From contig NZ_CP127295.1 of assembly GCF_030285665.1 (NCBI RefSeq), positions 7,192,001 to 7,256,000 on the forward strand: DNA of 64,000 nucleotides, given 5' to 3'. The DNA is from Amycolatopsis mongoliensis (GTDB lineage: Bacteria > Actinomycetota > Actinomycetes > Mycobacteriales > Pseudonocardiaceae). The first letter of the stretch is position 1. Each line of letters opens with the position of its first letter. A program made the position numbers and the translations under genes. Positions 31,415 through 41,543 of the stretch are shown here, one piece after another. The notes under the pieces are model-generated. The model was not told the DNA's origin. It saw only the letters and a list, made by a program, of their open reading frames with translations, and did not search any database.

Positions 31415-32740
31415 ATGAAGGCAGACTTCTCCCGTTCGACGTTCCGCCCCGGCCGCGGCTACTCCGCGGTGCTGGCCCAGCAGGGGCGGGTCCAGCTCGA
31501 CGCCGACGTCAACGAGCAGGCCGCGATCCAGCTGCACCTGGCCCGCACGATCGCGGCCGACGTGATCGGCCCGCACGGCGGGCCCGGCGACGGGTTCACC
31601 GTGGCCTACGTGCCCAGCCCGGACGGGAAGAAGCCCGCCGACCTGGCGATCACCCCCGGCCGGTACTACGTCGACGGCGTCCTGGCCGACTCGGCGCCGC
31701 CGCCGGTGTACCAGGCGGTCGGAGGGTCCACCGAGGACACTCAGGACACCGAGGACACTGCGGGGCTGGGTTACTGGAACCAGCCGTTCGCGTTCCGTGA
31801 CCCGGAAAACGGAGCAGACCTGCTCCCGACGCCGCCGTTCCTGGTCTACCTTCGGCTCGACGAACGGCTCGTCACGGCCGTGCAGGACCCGGCGATCCGG
31901 GAGTCCGCACTGGGCGCGGCCCTGCCGGACACCGGGGCGCGCACGCAGGTCACCTGGCAGGTGCTGGCGGCGGCGAGCCTCAAGCCCGAGGCGTTCGACG
32001 AGTGGGTCACCCAGCGGACGGCGGAGTCCGCGTTCCTGGCCGCCCGGGTGCAGAAGCCGGACGGGACGGACGACGACCCGTGCGTGCTCGCGCCGGACGC
32101 GGCCTACCGCGGCCCCGAGAACCAGCTCTACCGCGTCGAAGTCCACCAGGGAGGGTCCGCGGAGTCGGCGACGTTCAAGTGGTCGCGCGACAACGGGTCG
32201 ATCGTCTTCCCGCTCACCGGCGTCGACGGCCAGTGGGTCACCCTGGAGACACTGGGCCGCGACGACAAGCTGGCCGTCGAGGTCGGCGACTGGGTGGAGG
32301 CGGCCGACGACACCACGGCCGCGCGCGACGAGGTGACGCCGTTGCTGCGGGTCGAAGAGCTGGATCCGGCCGGCCGCCGGGTGCGGCTGTCGGCGCCGCC
32401 GGAGGTCGGCTCGCGGCACCCGCTGCTGCGTCGCTGGGACCAGCAGCCGCCCCGGCTGCGCGACGGCGCGGTCCGGATCACCGAGGGCGACTGGCTCGAC
32501 CTGGAGGACGGCGTCCAGGTGTGGTTCGCCGCCGAGGGCACCTACCGCACGGGTGACCACTGGCTGATCCCGGCCCGGACTCTGACCGCGGACGTGGAGT
32601 GGCCGGTCGACACCGCCGGCCGGCCGCTGCTGCTGCCGCCGGCGGGGGAGCCCGCGCACTACGCCCCGCTGGCGTGGGTGGGCGACTCGGGGCAGGTCAC
32701 CCCGCTGCGCCGGACCTTCCAGCACCTCCCGCCTCTCTGA
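31415..32740 (+). CDS. DUF6519 eCIS/tail-associated protein
   Basis: A 441-residue protein whose N-terminus MKADFSRSTFRPGRGYSAVL and QQGRVQLDADVNEQAAIQL is the hallmark of DUF6519, a family seen at the distal end of phage-tail-like clusters. The rest is beta-rich (LYRVEVHQGGSAESATFKWS, VRITEGDWLDLEDGVQVWF). Function is unknown; location at the last position of the operon suggests a baseplate periphery component. It overlaps tail-to-tail with the minus-strand nucleotidyltransferase by about 44 bases. ATG 31415 is preceded by TAGGAGTG. Confidence 0.85.
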   Translation: MKADFSRSTFRPGRGYSAVLAQQGRVQLDADVNEQAAIQLHLARTIAADVIGPHGGPGDGFTVAYVPSPDGKKPADLAITPGRYYVDGVLADSAPPPVYQAVGGSTEDTQDTEDTAGLGYWNQPFAFRDPENGADLLPTPPFLVYLRLDERLVTAVQDPAIRESALGAALPDTGARTQVTWQVLAAASLKPEAFDEWVTQRTAESAFLAARVQKPDGTDDDPCVLAPDAAYRGPENQLYRVEVHQGGSAESATFKWSRDNGSIVFPLTGVDGQWVTLETLGRDDKLAVEVGDWVEAADDTTAARDEVTPLLRVEELDPAGRRVRLSAPPEVGSRHPLLRRWDQQPPRLRDGAVRITEGDWLDLEDGVQVWFAAEGTYRTGDHWLIPARTLTADVEWPVDTAGRPLLLPPAGEPAHYAPLAWVGDSGQVTPLRRTFQHLPPL

Positions 32741-33338
32741 GCCGGGCGAGCCAGGGATGCCGCCGGGAGTAGGTCGCACCGATCGCCCGGGCCAGCCAGC
32801 TCCGCTGGGCCGGGCCCAGGCTCCCGGCGACCTCCCGGAAGTCCTCTTCGTCCTTCTCCCGGGGTGACCCGGCTTTCCAGAACAGCTGGATTTCGGGGCG
32901 CAGGCAAGGAATTCCGCCGACGGTGACGCCCAGCCCGGCGACCGGCCGCCGGACCGCGGGACTGCGCCGCGAGACCCACTCGTCCCCGTCGGTCTCGTCG
33001 AGCATCACCTGCACCCGCCAAGGGGAGCTGCCCGAGGGCCGGCACCGGACGTCGTGCACCGCCGGGCCCAGGATCTCCCCGGCGGCCCACGGTCGCAGTG
33101 TCCCCGGCGGGTCGGCGGCCCACCATTCCCGGCCCGCCAAGGCTTCCTGGACCACGAGCTGGTCCCGCCGGAGCACGAGCACGTCGAGGTCGCCGTGCGT
33201 CCGCCAGGACCGCCCGGCAACCAGCTCGAGCGCGAACCCGCCCGCGATCCACCACGGCGTCCCCGCCGGCTCGAACCACGAGCGGGCCTCCGCGGGTGCC
33301 GCCGGGTCCCACGCACCGAAAACCGCCTCGCCCGGCAC
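32697..33338 (-). CDS. Nucleotidyltransferase-like protein (aminoglycoside adenylyltransferase-like fold)
   Basis: About 213 residues from a GTG at 33338. PWWIAGGFALELVAGRSWR and HGDLDVLVLRRDQL match the nucleotidyltransferase core found in ANT(2'')-like and uncharacterised actinobacterial proteins (GG...D.D). DEWVSRRSPAVRRPVAG and LFWKAGSPREKDEEDF are further conserved segments. The open frame continues upstream to 33485 but there it runs through RHS-like sequence of the other strand, so the true start is at or near the RHS junction and the first residues may have been replaced. It overlaps the DUF6519 gene by 44 bases at its 3' end. Substrate unknown; an aminoglycoside activity is not supported beyond fold. 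Confidence 0.65.
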   Translation of the reverse strand: MPGEAVFGAWDPAAPAEARSWFEPAGTPWWIAGGFALELVAGRSWRTHGDLDVLVLRRDQLVVQEALAGREWWAADPPGTLRPWAAGEILGPAVHDVRCRPSGSSPWRVQVMLDETDGDEWVSRRSPAVRRPVAGLGVTVGGIPCLRPEIQLFWKAGSPREKDEEDFREVAGSLGPAQRSWLARAIGATYSRRHPWLARLREAGGAGRSGAAG

Positions 33339-36300
33339 CGCGACGTTCTTCAACGGCCAGATCGCCGACGTCGGCATCTGGGACCGGTCCGTGCCGGGTG
33401 TCCAGGAGATGCCGCTGTACCAGGCGGGCAAGCAGCAGGCGAGCCTGCTCACCTCGGTCACCCGCCCGTCCGGGGCGGTGCACACGACCGTGTCCTACGA
33501 CCCGGTTTCCCAGGCGGTCACGCAGATCGGCGACGAGAACGGCGGCACGTGGAAGTACGCGCCGCTGACGGCCACCGGGTCGAGCCAGGTCTACCGCGGT
33601 GCCGTGCTCGGTTCGCAACCCGAGCTCTACCAGCGGTTCGCCGACGCGCCCGGCACCGCCTCGCCCGCGGGCGAGGTCAACTACCGGCCGTCGGCCTACA
33701 CGAACGCGACGCTCGGCGTGGGCGGCCCGTTCACCGACTCGACCGCGGCGCGCTTCCCCGGCACCGTCGCCGGGGTCACGCTGCCCGACCACCTGGTGAG
33801 CGCGTCGACCACGGCTTCGGTGGAGCTGTGGTTCTCGACGACGTCGACCGCGGCGGGCACGCTGTTCTCGACCGGGAACTCGGCCTCGGCGCTGCGAACC
33901 CGTCGGGCGGTGCGATGCCGGTGCTCTACGTCGGCACGGACGGCAAGCTGCACGGTCACTTCTGGGACACCACCGTGGCCGGCATGGCCTCGGCGGGCAA
34001 GGTCAACGACGGCAAGTGGCACCACGTCGTGCTCAGCGGCGCGAACACCAGCCAGGTGCTCTACCTGGACGGCCTGCAGATCGGTACGCTCTCCGGCCAG
34101 ATCGGCAACTACGACCCGCTGGACTTCGTCGGCGCCGGTGTCTTCAACAGCAACGGCTGGCCGGCCGCGCCGTCCGGGAACACCTGGAACTACTTCACCG
34201 GGTCCATCGGCGAAGTCGCCTACTACCGGTCGGCGCTGACCGCCGCCCAGGTCACGCAGCACTTCCTCGCCGCGGGCAACTCGCAGGGCCTGGCGCCGCT
34301 CACCACGTCCACCATCACCGACCCGGCGGGCAAGACTTCGGTGCAGCAGTACGAACCGGGCGCGGGCAACCACAAGGTGTCCGAAACGGACACGAACGGG
34401 AAACGGACCACCTACGGCTACGACACCTCGGGCTTCCTGCACACCACCACCGACCCGAACGGCAACGTGGTCACCGTCGGCCACGACGTCCGCGGCAACG
34501 TCGTCTCGCAGACCGCGTGCCAGAACCAGGCCGCCGAGAAGTGCTCGACCTCGTACTCGACGTACTTCCCGGATGACACCACCGCGCAGCTGACCACGGC
34601 CGACGCGCGCAACGACCTGATGCTGACCTCGCGGGACCCGCGGTCGTCGAGCGCGACCGACGCGGCCTACCTGACGACCTTCGGCTACGACGCCGCCGGC
34701 AACCGGACCACGGTCACGACACCGCCGGTTCCCGGGTTCCCGAACGGGCGCACCACGACGATCACCTACAGCGACGGCACGGCGGCGTTCCCCGCGGCGG
34801 ACTCGGGGAACGTGCCCGCCGGGCTGCCGGTGAAGACGACCTCGCCCGGCGGCGCGGTCAACCAGGTGGCGTACCTGCACAACGGTGACGTCGCGAGCAC
34901 GACCAACGCCGACGGCCTGGTCACTCGGTTCACCTACGACGCGCTCGGCCGCGTGCTGACCAAGACGGCGGTCTCCGACAGCTTCCCGGCGGGGCTGGTC
35001 ACCTCCTACGCCTATGACAGCACCGACCAGGTCGTCTCGCAGACCGACCCGGCGGTGACCGACCGGGTGACCGGCGCGATCCACACCGCCGTCACCGCCA
35101 GCGTGTACAACGCGGACGGCAGCATCACTTCCCAGACCGTGTCGGACAGCACCGGCGGCGACGCCGCCCGGGCCTCCAGCTCGACCTACAACGACAAGGA
35201 CCAGGTGGCGTCCACGACGGACGCGGACGGCAACGTCACCACCTACACCTACGACGTCTACGGCAACAAGAAGAGCGAGACCGACGCCAACGGCACCGAA
35301 ACCGACTTCACCTACGACGGCGAAGGCCGGCTGCTCACCCAGGGCGTCTGGTACACCGGCAATCCCGCCGACCCGCAGCCCGCGACGTTCCTGACCCAGA
35401 AGTCCAACGCCTACGACCCGGCCGGGCGCCTGGCGTCCGAAACGGACTCGATGGGCAACGTCACCGCCTACACCTACACGGACAACGGCCTGACCGCGAC
35501 GGTCACCCGCAAGGACCCCACCGGCCAGCTGTCCTTCGTCACCGAGTCCAACACCTACGACGCGGCCGGCAACCTCGTCGGCAAGGTCACCGGAAACGGC
35601 GCGAACACCTCGTCGTCCACTGTGGACGCCGCGGGCCGAGTGTCCCAGGCCGTCGACGACCCCGGTGGCGCGGCGCGCACGACGTCGGTGTCCTACACCC
35701 CGGACGACAAGGTCGCGACGAGCACGCAGACCGACCCGTCGGGCCGCAGCCGCACGGTCAGCACGTCCTACGACCCGATGGGCGTGCTCACCTCCCGGTC
35801 GGTGGCCGCGGACGGCACCGGGCACCCGGTCGGCTGGTGGAAGCTGAACCAGACCTCCGGCAGCACGGTGCCGGACTCGTCCGGGACCGGGAACACCGCC
35901 GCGGCGTCGGCGGTGACGTGGTCGGGTGGTGCCGCGACCCTCGACGGCACCAGTTCGCAGATCGCGACCAACGGCCCGGTGCTCAACACCGCGGCTGCCT
36001 ACACGGTGTCGGCCTGGGTCAAGCCCGCCACGTTCGGCTCGGCCACCCAGACGTACGTGGTCCAGAAGGGCGCCGTGATGAGCGGCCTCTACCTCGAGTA
36101 CGACGGGGGCACGCACAAGTGGTCGTTCGCCCGCTTCGGCACCGACGCGGCCAACGCCACCGCCTACCGCGCGGAATCCTCGGCCGACGCGCAGGCCGGG
36201 GTGTGGACGCATCTGGCGGGGGTGTACGACTCGGGCACCGGCGCCATGACGCTGTACGTCAACGGCGCGGCGGCCGGGAGCACGACCGACCCGTCGCCGA

Positions 36301-39300
36301 TGGCGAGCAGCGGCCCGCTGGCGATCGGCCACGGCTGGTACCTCGGCGCCAACGGCAACTACGCCACCGGTCAGGTCGACAGCGTCCAGGCCTACTCGCG
36401 CGCGCTGTCCGCGGCCGAAGTCTCGACTGTCTACAACGGCGGCCGCAACGGCGGCACCGTCGCCTCGTCGACGGCGGAAACGACGACCTGGACCGTCGAC
36501 CAGCGCGGGCTGCCGACGTCGATGACCGACGCCAACGGCAACACCACGTCCTGTGCCTACGACGAGGCCGGCAAGCCCGCCGTGACCACCGCGCCGACGG
36601 TGAACGCCGAGACGAACGGAGGCCCGGCCACCGCGGTGCACCCCGTCACCACCACCGGGTACAACACGTTCGGCGAGCCGGTCGAGGCCGTCGACCCGGA
36701 CGGCAACCAGGTCACGACGGTCTACGACGCGGCGGGGCAGGCCGTTTCGGTGACCAATCCGAACTACACCCCACCGGGCGGCGGCACCCCGATCTCGGCG
36801 ACGACCGTGCGCACCTACGACAAGATCGGGCAAGTCGTCTCCGAGAAGGACCCGCTCGGCCACGTCACCGGCATCGCCTACGACCAGCTGGGTGACGTCG
36901 CCCAGGTCACCAAGCCGTCCGGGGCGAAGACGGTGTCGACCTACGACACGAACGGCGACCGGCTCTCGGTCGTCGACGCGAACGGCGCCCGGACGGAGGC
37001 GACCTACGACTACCTGTCGCGGCAGCTGACCTCGACCGTCTTCGAACGCTATCCCTCCACGCTGACCGCGACCACGACGAACTCCTACGCCGCGTCGGCC
37101 ACCAACCCCGGCGGGGCGAACCTCGCGTCGACCACGACCCCGAACGGCGCGGTCACCTCCTACGGCTACAACGCGCTCGGCGAAACCACGTCGGTCACCG
37201 ACGCCGCCGGGAACACGACCCGGTACGGTTACAGCTACCTCGGCGAGAAGGCGTCGGTCACCGCCGCCGACAACACCTCGACGGTGACGGCCTACGACCA
37301 GTCGAGCCGGCCGGTGCAGGTCACCCGCAAGGACGCGACCGGTGCGGTGCTCCAGCAGACGTCGGCGGCCTACGACGCCGGGCGGCCGCCTGACGTCCAG
37401 TGTGGACGGACGCGGTACCGCGCGGACGTTCACCTACGACGGCGCGAACCGGCTTTCGAGTGAGATCCAGCCGGTGTCGGCGACGGCGTCGATCACCACG
37501 TCGTTCGGGTACGACGCGGCGGGCAACCGGACCCGGTTCACCGACGGCCGCGGCAACCCGACGATCACCCGCTACAACTCCTGGAACCTGCCCGAGGCGC
37601 TGGTCGAGCCGGCGACGGCCGCCTACACCGCCGACGCCGACCGGACGTTCACGTCGGTCTACGACGCGGCGGGGCGCCCGGTCACGCAGACCCAGCCGGG
37701 CGGGGTGACCGTGTCGGCGGGCTACGACGACGACGGGAACCTGGTCAGCCAGTCCGGCAGCGGCGCCGACGCGGCGACCGCGACCCGGACGTTCGGCTAC
37801 GACCCAGGCGGGCGGATGACCTCGGCCGCCACGGCGGAGGCGGGCGTCACCGGCCATTCGGACCACCAGGCGGCGTCGAACGAGACGTTCACCTACAACG
37901 ACCGCGGCGGGCTGCTGACGGCGAGCGGTTCGGCGGGATCGTCGTCGTTCGCCTACAACACCGACGGCCTGATGACCTCGCGCACCGACGCGGCGGGCAC
38001 CACGTCGTACGGCTACGACAGCGCCGACCGGCTCTCGACCATCACCGACGCGGCCACCGGCGGCACGCAGACCCTGAGCTACAACACGCTCAACCAGGTC
38101 AGCGGGGTGAAGTACGGCACGGGCAACGCGCGGACGTTCTCCTACGACGGCCTGCACCGCCTGACCGGCGACGCGCTGAAGACGGCCGGGGGAGCGGCGA
38201 TCGCGTCGGTGACCTACGGCTACGACGCGAACAGCAACCTGACGTCGAAGACGACGGCCGGCTTCGCGGGTTCGGCGGCGAACACCTACACCTACGACCT
38301 GGCCGACCGGCTGGCGTCGTGGAACAACGGCGTGAGCTCGGTGGCCTACGGCTACGACGCTTCGGGCAACCGGACCCAGGTGGGCTCGTCGACGTACATC
38401 TACGACGAGCGCAACGAACTGACGTCGGACGGCTCGAACACCTACAGCTACAGCGCGCGCGGAACGCTGCGGCAGCGCGCGTCGTCGACCGGCACGCTGG
38501 TGTCCGCTTCGGACGCGTTCGGCCAGATGATCGTCCAGGGCACGCAGAGCTTCGCGTACGACGCGCTGCAGCGGAACCTGACCGACACGACGATCGCGAC
38601 GGGGACGGCGACGACGTTCTCCTTCTCGGGTATGGGCAACGCGATCGCCTCGGACGGCACGTCGACCTACAGCCGGGATCCGGGTGGCGGGCTGGTCGGC
38701 ATCGCCACCGGCGGTGCCGGGGCGTTCGCGTTCGTCGACCAGCACACCGACGTCGTCGGGACGTTCACCGCCTCGGGGTCCGCTTTGGACGGTTCGACGG
38801 CCTACGACCCGTTCGGGAACGTGCTGGCTTCGGCAACCCCGAAGGGACAGCTGGGGTACCAGTCGGGCTGGACCGACCGGTCGACGGGGAACGTGAACAT
38901 GGCGGCCCGCTGGTACAACCCGGCGGTCGGGCAGTTCATGAACCGGGACACGGTGTCGAACAGCCCGGTGCCGAACCCGATGGAGGCGAACAAGTTCGCC
39001 TACGTCGACGGCAACCCGATGACGGGGACGGACCCGTCCGGGCACGGCTGGTGGGGCGACGCGTGGTCGGCCTTCACCGACCACGTGCTGGCCCCGGCGG
39101 CGTCGTTCGTCTACCACCAGGTGATCCAGCCGGCGGCGCACGTGGTCAACACGTACGTGGTGCAGCCGCTGGTGCACGCGGCGGTGGCGACGTACCACGT
39201 GGTCCGGGACGGCTACCACGCGGCGGTGCGGCTGGTGAAGAACACCTATCACCGCGCGGTGCGGTTCGTGAAGCACGTGTACCACGCGGCGGTCCACGCG

Positions 39301-39957
39301 GTGAAGACGGCGTACCACTACGTGGCGAAGGTGGTGGCGCACGCGGCGGTGTCGGCGGCGAAGACGGTCGGGCACGCGGTGGCGACGGCGGCGGTGGCGG
39401 TCGGTCACGCGGCGGCCTCGGCGGCGTCGCACGTGGCGACGTTCGCGAAGGAGCACGCGTCGACGATCGCGGGCATCGCGGCGGGTGTGGTGGTCGGGCT
39501 CGCGTGCACGGCGGCCACCGGGGGAACCGCTGTGGTCGGCTGTGCGGCCCTGGGTGGCGCGGTCGGCAGCGCGGTGTCGTACGGGATGGACTGTCACAAG
39601 CAGGGCACCTGTTCGGTCGGTGGCGCGGTCGAGGCGGTCGGGCTGGGCGCGTTGGGCGGTGCTCTGGGTGGTGCGTTGGCGGGTCCGCTGGGTGGCAAGC
39701 TGGTGTCGGACGCGTTGAGCGGTGTGTTGCCGGAGGTGGCGACTCAGGGCCTGGTCGGTGCTGGTTCGGGGGCGATCAGCGGTGGCGTGACAGCGATGGC
39801 CGGCTACGGGATGAACTGCGGCCGGAGTTGCTCGGTGAGTGGTGCGTTGTCGGCGGCTGGGTCGGGTGCGGTGGCCGGTGGTGTCGGTGGGGCGGCGTTC
39901 GGGGCGCTGGGTGGTTTGCGGGCTCGGGGTCGTAGTTCGGCGGAGGAGCCGTCGGCC

Positions 39958-40482
39958 TGCCCGGTCCACAGCTTCCTCGCGTCCACGAAGGTCCTGCTGG
40001 CTGATGGCTCTTCCAAGCCGATTTCCTCGCTGAAGGTGGGCGATCGGATCGCGAACTCGCAGCCGGGGAAGCCGGGGCTGGAGGCGCACCCGGTGGACCG
40101 GGTGATCGTGACGGAGACGGACCACGACTTCGTCGATCTGAAGGTCAAGCCGAGCCGGGTCCGTCGCGCGGTCGGCCGTGCGGTGGCGGGTCTGGCTGTG
40201 GCCGCGGCCGTGGTCACGGGTGGCGCGGCCACGGCGTCGGCAGCTCCGGCGACCGTGACGACGACGTATCACCACCCGTTCTACGACGTCACGCGTGGCG
40301 AGTTCGTCGAAGCGGTCGACTTGCAGGTGGGTGACCGTCTGCAGACCGCGGACGGCGGCGAGGCGACGGTCGAGGAGGTGACGCCGTACCACTCGACGGA
40401 GGTCACCTACGACCTGACCATCGACGAGCTGCACACGTACTATGTGTATGCCGGTGACACTCCGGTCCTCATCCACAACTGC
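39958..40482 (+). other. Hint (pretoxin HINT) autoprotease domain of the RHS protein
   Basis: Within the RHS frame, the segment begins with Cys in ACPVHSFLASTKVLLADGSS and KVGDRI, continues through TVTTTYHHPFYDVTRGEFVE, and ends with the splice-type motif VLIHNC (codons 40474-40482). This is the intein-like Hint fold of polymorphic toxins, which cleaves itself next to the Asn-Cys pair to release the C-terminal toxin. An odd internal stretch (AVAGLAVAAAVVTGGAATAS) is a hydrophobic insertion between the two halves. Catalytic Cys, His and the terminal His-Asn-Cys are all present, so the domain looks active. Confidence 0.88.
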
Positions 40483-40854
40483 AATGAGACGTTCCAAACT
40501 CGGAGCGAAGCTAAAGGTGCTGCATATGATAGAGCGGGTGTGCCGAGGGATGCTGAGCCGGATGCAACATGGACTGTCGGTAGTGACGTGACACAGCGAG
40601 GCATGCCTGGTTATCGTTTCGATCCGAATCCTGGTGCGCACGGGAATTGCGAGCAGTTCGAGACCGAGAATGGTTCGCGTGTCATCGCTGAGCATGTCAA
40701 TGACCCGAATGCGCCGTATCCGCACTTTCATGCTGGTCAGCCAAAACAAGCGCCCACTCGTGACGGAGTGAATTTCGGCTGGGACACGACGTCTGACTTC
40801 GAACGGTATTCGCCGGTTGGCGGCAGTCATCACTTGTATTATGAAGGCGAGTAG
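40483..40854 (+). other. C-terminal toxin tip of the RHS protein
   Basis: The last 123 residues after the Hint cleavage motif form the variable toxin. I cannot assign it with certainty to a named family. Visible features are an acidic start (RSEAKGAAYDRAGVP), GMPGYRFDPNPGAHG, ENGSRVIAEHVNDP, a His pair in YPHFHAGQPK, GVNFGWDTTSDFERY and the terminal GGSHHLYYEGE. Clustered His, Asp and Tyr residues are compatible with a metal-independent ribonuclease or similar nuclease. G+C drops to roughly 55% here, a typical mark of an exchanged toxin tip. A candidate immunity gene follows six bases after the stop. Confidence 0.75.
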
Positions 40855-40860
40855 TGTTAA

Positions 40861-41310
40861 GTGGGTTTCAATATTCGCAATCAAATGCTCGAAGCTGCGC
40901 AGATTGAAGTGATCGACGAGGTTTGGACGGGTCAAGTTGCCGGCCCGAGCGACGCATGGAGACTCATCGTCGGCGGTAACGTCGTTCCTTCGGCAACGGT
41001 CAGTCGCCGTGTCGACGGCGAGTATCTTGATGAGGTAGATGCCTCGTGGGGAAGGCTCGGACGTGAAGGGGGAATGTTCGGCCCAAATGGCGAGTTTCTC
41101 GTTAGTGTGGGCGGCGCAGGTTTGGGCGACCTCCCGTGGGCGCGAGTAAGGTGCGAGCCTGCGTCGGTTATGGTGCATCATCTCGCAGCGATCACGGGAG
41201 AGCCGGAGTTTGTGGCGATGTCCGTCGATGGTACTGTTGTCTGTGGTGTAACAACCGAAGAATATGACGTTTGGATCATCTTGAAGCATTTTAGGAATGA
41301 CGCTGTGTAG
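40861..41310 (+). CDS. Candidate immunity protein for the RHS toxin tip
   Basis: A 149-residue soluble protein starting at GTG 40861, six bases past the RHS stop. No family recognised. It is moderately acidic (VIDEVWTGQVAGPSDAWRL, DGEYLDEVDASWGRLGREGG) with a C-terminal strand-helix EEYDVWIILKHFRN. G+C is below the local norm, like the toxin tip. Position immediately after a Hint-toxin tip is the standard place for the cognate immunity gene. It may still be needed even though the RHS gene is disrupted, if homologous cells deliver the same toxin. Confidence 0.68.
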   Translation: MGFNIRNQMLEAAQIEVIDEVWTGQVAGPSDAWRLIVGGNVVPSATVSRRVDGEYLDEVDASWGRLGREGGMFGPNGEFLVSVGGAGLGDLPWARVRCEPASVMVHHLAAITGEPEFVAMSVDGTVVCGVTTEEYDVWIILKHFRNDAV

Positions 41311-41337
41311 GCGTCGTCAGCGACGAGACGGGAAGAA

Positions 41338-41543
41338 GGGCTGGCCGCGCTGGGTGGCGCCTTGGCGGGTCTTCTCGGTGGCAAGCTGGTGCCGGACGCG
41401 TCGTGTGGGGTGCTGCCGTAGGTGGCGACACGGGCCTGGTGGGCGCGGGTTCGGGAGCGATCACTGGTGGTGTGTCGGCGGGGGCGGCTTGGGTCTCTGG
41501 GCGGGCTTTGGGATCGAGGGGCGGATCGAGGCGGAGGTCGGCC
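41338..41543 (+). pseudogene. Decayed duplicate of the RHS C-terminal Gly-rich region
   Basis: The bases from GGGCTGGCCGCGCTGGGTGG (41338) to about 41480 closely match the RHS sequence near 39644-39795 that encodes GALAGPLGGKL...GLVGAGSGAISGGV. Within it an in-frame TAG replaces a Glu codon and a base is missing after GCGACA, so it cannot be expressed as such. Displaced, toxin-less tips of this sort are left behind when RHS ends are swapped by recombination. The remnant leads into a SUKH-type immunity gene, implying a former tip whose toxin has been deleted. Confidence 0.75.

Larger units (their letters stand above)
33336..40854 (+). pseudogene. 5'-truncated RHS repeat polymorphic toxin with two frameshifts
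   Basis: A large RHS/YD-repeat protein of which about 2500 residues remain. It begins abruptly inside a LamG-type domain (TFFNGQIADVGIWDRSV) without a start codon or secretion signal. The frame is 1 from 33336 to about 33892, then a one-base deletion shifts it to frame 3 (SGGAMPVLYVGTDGKLHG), then an extra G in 37380-37382 returns it to frame 1 (GGRLTSSVDGRGTARTFTYD). A second LamG domain (WKLNQTSGSTVPDSSG) is at about 35840-36470. YD repeats such as TTYGYDTSGFLHTTTDPNGN fill the rest up to the core hallmark PMTGTDPSGHGWWG. A His- and Gly-rich pretoxin region, Hint domain and toxin tip follow. RHS proteins form a cocoon that holds the toxin. Deposited sequence would not translate in one piece. 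Confidence 0.88.

Noticed and set aside
5817..32740. Prophage
   Set aside because: No capsid, terminase, portal, integrase or lysis genes; the AAA ATPase, DUF4255 and DUF4157 genes define an eCIS instead.
5817..32740. Type VI secretion system
   Set aside because: No TssJLM membrane complex, TssB/TssC pair, ClpV or Hcp-VgrG arrangement. The gp27 and gp5 genes are also shared by phage tails and eCIS.
33336..37463. Programmed ribosomal frameshift in the RHS gene
   Set aside because: No slippery heptamer or downstream structure seen, and the two shifts compensate over 3.5 kb, which suits indels rather than recoding.
34300..38900. CRISPR array or tandem repeats
   Set aside because: Repetition reflects YD-peptide coding units of variable spacing and sequence, without identical repeats or unique spacers.
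37321..41289. Minus-strand frame of 1322 residues opposite the RHS gene
   Set aside because: Arg/His/Val-rich mirror of YD repeats; no start signal or homology.
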